In this document: piece after piece, positions 1 through 6,224 of the stretch
How positions within the stretch are numbered: the stretch's first letter is position 1
Layout: every line of letters begins with the position of its first letter
NCBI RefSeq assembly: GCF_014699115.1
Contig: NZ_JACXAD010000010.1
Span: 1-64,000 of the forward strand
DNA length: 64,000 nt
Source: Hymenobacter montanus
Lineage (GTDB): Bacteria > Bacteroidota > Bacteroidia > Cytophagales > Hymenobacteraceae
Reading direction: 5' to 3'
Position numbers and translations under genes: made by a program
The notes under the pieces: generated by a model
Seen by the model: only the letters and a program-made list of their open reading frames with translations
Databases searched by the model: none
What the model was told of the DNA's origin: nothing

Positions 1-1
1 T

Positions 2-1345
2 CCCGCCCGGCATCACAGTTCGGTCTCCAACTTCAGCATTTTCACGTCCTGGTCGCTTTCCTATGCCGTAGCGGCCAAATTCGCGGTAGATGCCTTCTAT
101 GTGCCACCCGGCCAACAGCTCACGGAGGAGGGAGTCATCATGCAGCTGGAAATCGATCCGGAGTTCACCGTCAAATCGCCGAACAACATCCTGTCTGAGC
201 AGGAGGTTTTCGTCATCGGCCCGATTCAGGCCACGGGGGTCGAAGAGGTAAAGCGCTCGGATTTTAACATTCCCCCGGCCACTATCATTTCCTATAGAGA
301 CCTACAGGCGCTGCTGAACGCCATTCCGTACGGCGAGAAGTGGCCGGCGATGCCCTCGGCGACGCCCTGCCTGTTCGTGGCCGAAAAGTGGGGCGACTTG
401 TTGATCAACCAAAGCGGGATCCAGGCGTTCTTGGTCGCTGGTGGCGCCGAAACACCTTTGTTGAACGGGGGCGTCAACAGCTGGTCGACCGATGCGTACG
501 GGATCATCTGTTTCAACTTAGGCCGGCCCCTGGCGGCCAATGAGCGCATCAAAGTAGTGGCCCCCCACCAAAACCGCTCCTATGAAGGCAGCAGTACGGC
601 CAAGTACCCCATTCTCTACCTCAACAACAATCCCCACAATATTGTGGTCCGACACCATGCGCCCACCTTCTGGGATAAGGAAAACTACCCGGTACCGGAT
701 GGGTTAAACAAGGAGTTTGAGTTGGGCGCGCTGGTAGAAATAAGCCCGGAAGACGTTTACGGGAACGATTTGGACGTTGATCCGCAGGATAAATCAAAGA
801 TCATTGAAAACCTGGATCGGGTTGAGTTATTGCTCGATGGGGTTGTCGTTCCGTTGTGGCGGAACATTGCCGCCAGCCGTCAGGTAGATCCCATAGAAAA
901 TGGCTTTTACACCACCTGGACGCCCACGGAAAATCGGACGTACGTGTTCAAGCCACGGGCTTATTTAAAGGATGGCACCGTGCTGGAGGACCACAAGCCG
1001 CTCAACATCCATGTCGGCTCGGCTGGCGGCAGCGTGCCCTCCAGCCGGTCCCTGCTCGGCTCAGCCCCGGGGCACCCGGGGCGAGAAAAACTCATCGAAG
1101 TCTACCCCAACCCCGTGGGCGAAGCCTTTACCCTCACCTATGAGCTGCCGCAGGCCGATGAGGTAAGCGTGCTGCTGCAAGCGGTGAATGGCAGCCGGGC
1201 CAAACTGCTGCTAACGGGGCAGCAGGGGGCGGGCCGGCACCAGCTCACGGTTCCCAGCGGGGGCCTGGCGGCAGGGGTGTACCTGCTCATCGTGCGCGGC
1301 CGGCACGGCTATGAGCAGCGGCAAAAACTCCTCCGGCTGCCCTAA
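2..1345 (+). CDS. T9SS type A sorting-domain protein, 5' end cut by window edge
   Basis: The frame is open from base 2, so the gene begins upstream and the visible part is the C-terminal ~447 residues; the GTG at 101 is internal. The last ~80 residues form a type A sorting domain (YPNPVGEAFTLTYEL, then a beta-rich stretch ending AAGVYLLIVRGRHG...LLRLP), the signal that sends Bacteroidota cargo through the type IX secretion system to the cell surface or medium. The preceding ~360 residues are beta-rich with no enzymatic motif I recognise. Ending just before the sorting domain is a Ser/Gly-rich linker (GSAGGSVPSSRSLLGSAPG). The cargo function is unknown. Confidence 0.85.
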   Translation, partial: PARHHSSVSNFSIFTSWSLSYAVAAKFAVDAFYVPPGQQLTEEGVIMQLEIDPEFTVKSPNNILSEQEVFVIGPIQATGVEEVKRSDFNIPPATIISYRDLQALLNAIPYGEKWPAMPSATPCLFVAEKWGDLLINQSGIQAFLVAGGAETPLLNGGVNSWSTDAYGIICFNLGRPLAANERIKVVAPHQNRSYEGSSTAKYPILYLNNNPHNIVVRHHAPTFWDKENYPVPDGLNKEFELGALVEISPEDVYGNDLDVDPQDKSKIIENLDRVELLLDGVVVPLWRNIAASRQVDPIENGFYTTWTPTENRTYVFKPRAYLKDGTVLEDHKPLNIHVGSAGGSVPSSRSLLGSAPGHPGREKLIEVYPNPVGEAFTLTYELPQADEVSVLLQAVNGSRAKLLLTGQQGAGRHQLTVPSGGLAAGVYLLIVRGRHGYEQRQKLLRLP

Positions 1346-1441
1346 CGCAAGGTTTGCCTGCTTGCTCTCGGTTTCCTCTAGCCCTTACCCGCTGTTGGAA
1401 GCACCGGGTAAGTCAACGAGCACCAACCCGGGAAAGGCGCT

Positions 1442-1577
1442 GAACTAGAGTAGTTTTCGCATAGGAGAAGAGAATTAAAAATGAAAAATGAAGAATTAAA
1501 AATCTGCTGGTCCATTTTTTTAATTCTTCATTTTTAATTCCTAAAAAAGGTACCTGATGGGAGCACCGCTCTAATTC
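1442..1577. repeat. MITE-like AT-rich palindromic element, copy 1
   Basis: A 136-bp AT-rich island in GC-rich surroundings. The ends form an imperfect terminal inverted repeat (gaactagagtagttttc at 1442-1458 against the complement of gagcaccgctctaattc at 1561-1577; 12 of 17 match). The core is a long hairpin: aagaattaaaaat near 1490 pairs with atttttttaattctt near 1515. The copy at 50041-50178 shares the left end, the 'taggagaa.agaattaaaaat' block and the central 'ggtccattttttaattcttc'. No transposase gene is inside or near, so it would be non-autonomous. Confidence 0.7.
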
Positions 1578-1627
1578 GGTCGATCCAGCTCGCTGCATCT
1601 TAAGCAGCATGCCGGATCGACCGAATT
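1573..1627. repeat. Strong hairpin adjoining the AT-rich element
   Basis: A perfect 14-bp inverted repeat (aattcggtcgatcc / ggatcgaccgaatt) encloses a second short stem (gctgc / gcagc). It starts within the right end of the 1442-1577 element. It is followed by an AT-rich run (tattttttgaata) and could act as a transcription terminator for the upstream T9SS gene, or be a separate REP-like palindrome. Confidence 0.6.
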
Positions 1628-1753
1628 TATTTTTTGAATAGCACAAAAGCAGAGCGCCCCTCACGTTTCAGCAACGTAACGGGGGCGGGTGCGTAAGGTT
1701 GAGGAGCAGAGGCTACGGCCCCCCATTCCTACGGTCACTTAATCTGATTTTTT

Positions 1754-2185
1754 ATGATTCTTGACACTATTTCCGGCAACGGCACCACCCCCAACGAGGG
1801 CGAGCACGCGGACATCACCGAGAACAAGGATTTTGCCCAGAACGAAGAGCTGGAACGGCAAAAAGAATACAAGCAGGACCAGAGCGACAACAAAGCCAGC
1901 GACGACCCCACGGCTGCCCGTCACAACGGGGCCAACGGCTACACGCAACGCTCCAACCAGAAAGACCAGCTCGACAATCTACACATTGGTGGTTCAGATA
2001 TTGAGCCGAGCGGGGGCAACCAGCACAACACGGCCGGTGAGCAGGCCCAAGGCCCGGGCTTTGAAGCCGAAGGCAGCTACGAAATCGATCATAACCTGCG
2101 CACCCGCGACCAGCAATTTGGCGAAAAAGCCCCCGGTGGTGCTCCCACGGCCGCCGGCCACAACGAAACCATCAGCGACGAATAA
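1754..2185 (+). CDS. Small hydrophilic, probably disordered protein
   Basis: A 143-residue protein with no signal peptide, membrane segment or Cys. It is dominated by Asn, Asp, Glu, Gln, Lys and Gly (NGTTPNEGEHADITENKD..., ending HNETISDE), so it is very acidic and likely intrinsically unstructured. ATG 1754 follows the AT-rich leader 'aatctgattttttatg', which suits Bacteroidota translation starts. A good terminator hairpin follows 30 nt after the stop, supporting a single-gene unit. I do not recognise a family. Alternative frames here are longer but have poor Arg/Pro-rich composition. The function could be stress-related, but nothing in the sequence shows that. Confidence 0.65.
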   Translation: MILDTISGNGTTPNEGEHADITENKDFAQNEELERQKEYKQDQSDNKASDDPTAARHNGANGYTQRSNQKDQLDNLHIGGSDIEPSGGNQHNTAGEQAQGPGFEAEGSYEIDHNLRTRDQQFGEKAPGGAPTAAGHNETISDE

Positions 2186-2216
2186 GGTCGGTTCAGCTCT
2201 TTCCTGCCCATACGAG

Positions 2217-2269
2217 GCGGGGCCGGGGGCGCAAGCTGTCCCGGCGCTTCCGGCCCCGCTTCTGTTTTT
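2217..2269 (+). terminator. Rho-independent terminator
   Basis: GCGGGGCCGG (2217-2226) pairs with CCGGCCCCGC (2250-2259), followed by ttctgttttta. It lies just after the stop of the 1754 gene. Confidence 0.8.
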
Positions 2270-2443
2270 ATTCGGAATGGCACTTTTCGCGCTCACTCGG
2301 CAGCGGGGACCGTAGCAGGGGACGCATAAACTGGCTAGCACCGCGACCCAGGAGGCGGCCCGGCGTTGGGTCCTAGCTTCCCCAGTTCTACCATTCGGCC
2401 GCGATAAACCGAGCCCGCGTTTTGCCTGCTCGCCCGGCTCTGA

Positions 2444-2908
2444 ATAAAAGCCACTCCGCTGCTCCTGACCGCGCTGGCCTTAGCCCAGCCCGCGGTGGCG
2501 CAGGTCGCGGTTACCTACTTTCCATTTCAGTCGGTGCTGGGCGTGGCATCAGATACCGACCGCCGCCTGTGGGGAGGGGTAAACGCCGAAACCAACGCGT
2601 TCCTCTCCAACGTCAATCTGGAGTGGCACGGCATGGCTAATCTAAAAAAAGGGGAGGGGGTAAACTACTACGCCGGCTTTGGGGTGAACACCAACCCGTT
2701 AGCAGCAGTAAATTCCCTCCCCCTGGTGAACGGCTACTCCTTTACGGTTGGGGCCCGCATCAAGCCCTTGGGGAATTCCCGCAACGTACAGGTGGTGTTC
2801 GAACTGGCTCCCTACGCCAACGCCCACCTCGATGGAGGCACCATTCGCACCTTGCTCGGGCTGGTTTATAACTTCCGACGGCGTGGCGAAGCAATAGGGG
2901 GCTTATAA
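2444..2908 (+). CDS. Exported beta-rich protein with a non-canonical start
   Basis: The frame opens after a TGA at 2441 with ATA AAA GCC..., encoding a typical signal peptide (KATPLLLTALALAQPAVA, then Q) that lacks an ATG, GTG or TTG at its head; the codon where Met is expected is ATA (2444). The only standard start in the frame, GTG 2495, lies at the cleavage site and would remove the signal. The mature part (~135 residues) alternates aromatic and polar residues and ends in an aromatic-rich strand (LLGLVYNF followed by RRR), like small outer-membrane or periplasmic beta proteins. Either ATA is used, an ATG was mutated or misread, or the gene is recently inactivated. Confidence 0.55.
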   Translation: MKATPLLLTALALAQPAVAQVAVTYFPFQSVLGVASDTDRRLWGGVNAETNAFLSNVNLEWHGMANLKKGEGVNYYAGFGVNTNPLAAVNSLPLVNGYSFTVGARIKPLGNSRNVQVVFELAPYANAHLDGGTIRTLLGLVYNFRRRGEAIGGL

Positions 2909-3332
2909 TGATGGCTTAGGATATTTTTTCCACCCAGCTGTAACCAGAATATTGAGTCCTACTCCTGTCTTCCCAACTACCCTTGGCCAACGGCCTTTTT
3001 TAGCCCGTGCCGACAGTAGCGCCGGGTCCGACCCAACCGCTGCGGCTGGTAATGCGCGCTGTGTTTGAGGTGGAACGTGGGCTGACGGCGGGTTGGCCGG
3101 CACCTGGGGGAGCACAGGCAGGGGTGGTGCCTGGTTTGGTGTGGCATACCGTGCTTACCGGTGATAAGGAAGAGTTTGGTGGTCAAACTGCGGGTACTGG
3201 TCCGAGAAAAATTTGAGAACTGCTATAGATAACGCGACAAACGCTTAACTTGCGTGCCATAATGGGAAATAGTAAATTTATCAGTCAGTGAATCTTTAAT
3301 CATTTCTAATAGAATCTTAAAAATTTTATATT
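2909..3332. other. Intergenic region, nothing recognised
   Basis: About 420 bp between the exported protein and the next gene. Open frames on both strands here are short, Pro/Arg-rich and match no family I know. The last 120 bp are AT-rich and probably hold the promoter of the 3333 gene. Confidence 0.5.
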
Positions 3333-4202
3333 ATGAAGCCGGAACAGCTACCCAAAGTCGAGAACGAAGAATACAATCCCAACCTGGATGCCCCGGCCGA
3401 AGAGCTTACCTCGGGCGGCGGCAATCGACTGATGTATGTCCTGGTAGCCATCGTAGTGGCACTGGTAGTTGGTTACGTGGCCCTACCCAAAGGAGGGGAC
3501 CCGGGCCCTTCATCGGCAACTTCCTCGGCTGTGCTCGACACTACGGCGGCAAAGACGAATGCCCCCGCGACAGATGCGACAGCCCAAACTTCGGCCGATG
3601 GTGCCGCCGCAGATTTCAACTCTGCCGCGGATTTCAATACTGCCGCGGATCCAGCTTCGACCGTAACCCCAACTTCCGCCTCACCTTCAACCGTGGCTAC
3701 TGCTACGGGGGCCAATGGTTTTGGTGAAGAAACCACCAGCACGAAGGAAGCCGACAAGCCGGCCGAGGCCTCTCGCACTAAGGCCAGCGGGAAATCTGCC
3801 CGGACGTCCGCCGCGGCTGCCGCGCTGTCGTCGGTTGCGCCCTCTTCGGACGAGTCTAGCTCTGAGCCGACGCCCGGCCCCGTAGCGCCTCCAACCACAG
3901 TAACCCCCGTAGCCCCCGCGGCGCACGCGGCGCCTTCGGCCACCGTAATTATGTCCGGCCATATTTCCGATGAGACCGGCCGGCCGCTCGTGGGGGCCAC
4001 GGTATTACTAAAGGGCAGCAGCAAAGGCACCAGCACGGATGCCAGCGGCAACTACTCAATCGAGGTGCCCAACGGCGCCGATAATGCCCTGATATTTGGG
4101 TACGCGGGCTACGAGGATGAAGTAGTGCGCGGCACCGGCGCTAAGTTTGCCAATGTTATCCTAACCCCACTCGCAAAAGGCAGCAAGAAGGGAAAGGAAT
4201 AG
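3333..4202 (+). CDS. Single-pass membrane protein with carboxypeptidase-regulatory-like domain
   Basis: 289 residues in three parts: an acidic cytoplasmic N-terminus (1-31), one transmembrane helix (~33-51, MYVLVAIVVALVVGYVAL), and an external part. That part has a ~150-residue low-complexity Ala/Thr/Ser/Pro linker and then a CarboxypepD_reg-like beta-sandwich (~206-280: MSGHISDETGRPLVGATVLL ... STDASGNYSI). The domain usually sits at the N-terminus of TonB-dependent receptors or on surface proteins; here it is alone on a membrane stalk. Tandem AADFN(S/T) units occur in the linker. Its role is probably binding or scaffolding in the periplasm. ATG 3333 has an AT-rich leader and a terminator follows the stop. 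Confidence 0.75.
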   Translation: MKPEQLPKVENEEYNPNLDAPAEELTSGGGNRLMYVLVAIVVALVVGYVALPKGGDPGPSSATSSAVLDTTAAKTNAPATDATAQTSADGAAADFNSAADFNTAADPASTVTPTSASPSTVATATGANGFGEETTSTKEADKPAEASRTKASGKSARTSAAAAALSSVAPSSDESSSEPTPGPVAPPTTVTPVAPAAHAAPSATVIMSGHISDETGRPLVGATVLLKGSSKGTSTDASGNYSIEVPNGADNALIFGYAGYEDEVVRGTGAKFANVILTPLAKGSKKGKE

Positions 4203-4220
4203 ATTTTGGATAATAAAAAG

Positions 4221-4257
4221 AAAAAGCCGGATCTTTTAGCTGAGGGATCCGGCTTTT
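4221..4257. terminator. Bidirectional terminator
   Basis: aaaaagccggatc (4221-4233) pairs with ggatccggctttt (4245-4257). The A-tract and T-tract flank the stem, so it can serve both the 3333 gene (+) and the permease gene (-), which converge here. Confidence 0.85.
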
Positions 4258-4300
4258 CGTTGGCTAAAGGGGCAGGCCAAACACCTGCGTTTGTGCCGGG

Positions 4301-5776
4301 CTAAGCGGCTTTGCGGCTGAACCGCCGCCCAAACAAAAAGTAAACCGGCACTCCGAGCGCCACTAGCCCCAACCCTCGCCGCGAGAACTCGGCGGTGTCG
4401 GGGGCAATCAACAGGATCAGGCAGAAGGTCGAGGCCAGCGCGACGTACAGGCCCGGAACCACCGGGTAGCCCCAGGCCCGGTACGGCCGGGCCGCCGCGG
4501 GCCGGGTGCGCCGCAGCACGAAAATGCCGAGAATGGTGATCACGTAAAAAAGGATTACCGAGAACATCACGTAGTTCAGCAGTTGACCGTAGGAGCCGCT
4601 CAGGCAGAGCAGGCAGGCCCACAGGCACTGAGCCCAAAGGGCGCGGCCGGGAACCCCCGCGCCATTCAGGCGAGCCAGCCCAGGGAAGAACAGGCCATCC
4701 TGGGCCATGGCAAAATAAGCCCGGGCCCCGCTGAGAATGATGCCGTTGTTGGCTCCGAACGTGCTGAGCATGATCAGAACTGCCATAACGTAGGCACCCG
4801 CCTGGCCCAGCACCGATTCGGCAACGGCCGTGGCTACCCGGTCGTCGGTAGCGTATTGAATGCCCCGGCCGGCGAGGGTAGTGGCTTCGGGGGAGCCGTG
4901 CAGAGGCAGCACCAGCAGGTACACCACGTTGATGAGGATGTAAAGCGCCGTAACGATGGCCGTGCCAATGGCCATGCTGCGAACCAGGGTCCGCTCGGGG
5001 TTCTGAATTTCTTCCCCGGCAAAGCCAATGTTGTTCCACGAGTCGGAAGAGAACAGCGAGCCGGTCATGGCCATGCCGATGGCAATAACCAGGGCGCTGC
5101 CGCTAATAGGCAGCACCGCCGCGCTCGCCCCCGGAGCCGGGGAGCGGGTGGCCGTCCATAAATCGGCGAAGTTGGCGAGGATGGCTTCGTGATTCAACCC
5201 CAGGGCCACCCCAAAGATAATGAGCAGGCCCAGGGCAATGAGCTTGGTGCTGCCCAGCACGTTCTGGATAAGCTTGCCGGTGCGCACGCCCTGGGCATTG
5301 AGGGCCGTGATGCCCACAATAAGGGCAATGGCCAGGAGCTGCACGCTGCTAACCCCGAAGCTGCCCACCTGAAACAGCATATTTTTTACGCTGAAAAACG
5401 GCACCAGTACGCCCGTAAACTTGGCAAAGGCCACCGCCACCGCCGCGATTACCCCGGTTTGAATGACGAGGAACAGCGTCCAGCCATAAAGAAAAGCTGT
5501 GAGCCGCCCGAAGGCCTCGCGCAGGTACACATACTGGCCGCCCACCTTGGGAAACATGCCGGCCAACTCGCCGTAGCTGATGGCCCCCGCCATGGTGATA
5601 AAGCCGGTGAGCAGCCACACCACCACCAGCCAGCCGGCGCTGCCCACCTGCCGGGCAATATCGGCCGATACGATGAAGATGCCCGAACCAATCATGCTGC
5701 CCGTGACGAGCATAATGGCGTCGAAGAGGTTGATGGCGCGCTTAAAGTGCGGCGGTGCTGATTGTGGTTCAGTCAT
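4301..5776 (-). CDS. APC-superfamily amino-acid permease
   Basis: 491 residues with about 12 hydrophobic segments, the size and layout of amino acid-polyamine-organocation transporters. TM1 carries the unwound substrate-site motif GSMIGSGIF (residues 26-34), followed by the family-typical GAISYGELAGMFPKVGGQYV block with TM2-TM3. It should import or exchange amino acids across the inner membrane; the L-type/LAT branch looks closest, but the substrate cannot be read from sequence. ATG 5776 has no good alternative upstream. It is transcribed alone, away from the 6225 gene. Confidence 0.9.
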   Translation of the reverse strand: MTEPQSAPPHFKRAINLFDAIMLVTGSMIGSGIFIVSADIARQVGSAGWLVVVWLLTGFITMAGAISYGELAGMFPKVGGQYVYLREAFGRLTAFLYGWTLFLVIQTGVIAAVAVAFAKFTGVLVPFFSVKNMLFQVGSFGVSSVQLLAIALIVGITALNAQGVRTGKLIQNVLGSTKLIALGLLIIFGVALGLNHEAILANFADLWTATRSPAPGASAAVLPISGSALVIAIGMAMTGSLFSSDSWNNIGFAGEEIQNPERTLVRSMAIGTAIVTALYILINVVYLLVLPLHGSPEATTLAGRGIQYATDDRVATAVAESVLGQAGAYVMAVLIMLSTFGANNGIILSGARAYFAMAQDGLFFPGLARLNGAGVPGRALWAQCLWACLLCLSGSYGQLLNYVMFSVILFYVITILGIFVLRRTRPAAARPYRAWGYPVVPGLYVALASTFCLILLIAPDTAEFSRRGLGLVALGVPVYFLFGRRFSRKAA

Positions 5777-6224
5777 GTAGTGCTGGTAGGCCCTTTATTG
5801 AAGCCGGGAAGATAGAACGCGGCGCAGGAACCGGGCCCCGGAGCTGTACTCTGCCGCGACTAACCCGCCGCCCGACCCAACCAGTAGGTGGTAAAAGCAA
5901 GCTTTGGCGGCGGGCACCGGAACCAAGCCAGGAGGGCCCCAGCTGGCGGGGCATGAGGAAAGCCGGGAGGGTGCTTCAATACGCCCAAAGCAAGCAGCGA
6001 CCTCGCCGACGAATGGCTGGGACCGGCAGTCCGGTTGCCTGGGCAGGGTATTTTCGCCGGGTAGGAGCGAGGCGCTCCTCGGGTTGGTTGGGAGGCCATC
6101 AAGTAAACCACCCCAATTCCCCACAGTACGGCGTCTTGCCCTCGCTAGGTGCGGGGCGGTGATGGGGCCGCTGCCATCCGCCATCCGGCCGTACTTTCGT
6201 GGCCCGTCATTCGCTTCTTTCTGC
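5777..6224. other. Divergent intergenic region
   Basis: This region separates the permease gene (-) from the 6225 gene (+). The plus frame is open back to 5904, but the composition is poor and the promoter-like box at 6192 lies inside that extension, so I treat it as non-coding. No repeat is seen. Confidence 0.5.
6192..6199 (+). promoter_or_regulatory. Probable -7 promoter box
   Basis: TACTTTCG, a near match to the Bacteroidota -7 element TAnnTTTG, 25 nt before ATG 6225. No convincing -33 TTG is seen upstream. Confidence 0.4.

Noticed and set aside
1761..2315. 184-codon plus frame overlapping the 1754 gene
   Set aside because: Thr/Pro/Arg/Lys-rich composition, runs through the terminator hairpin at 2217-2269, no recognisable features.
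3007..3216. 69-codon frames on both strands in the 2909-3332 gap
   Set aside because: Short, low-complexity, no family; no promoter-like sequence close to a start.
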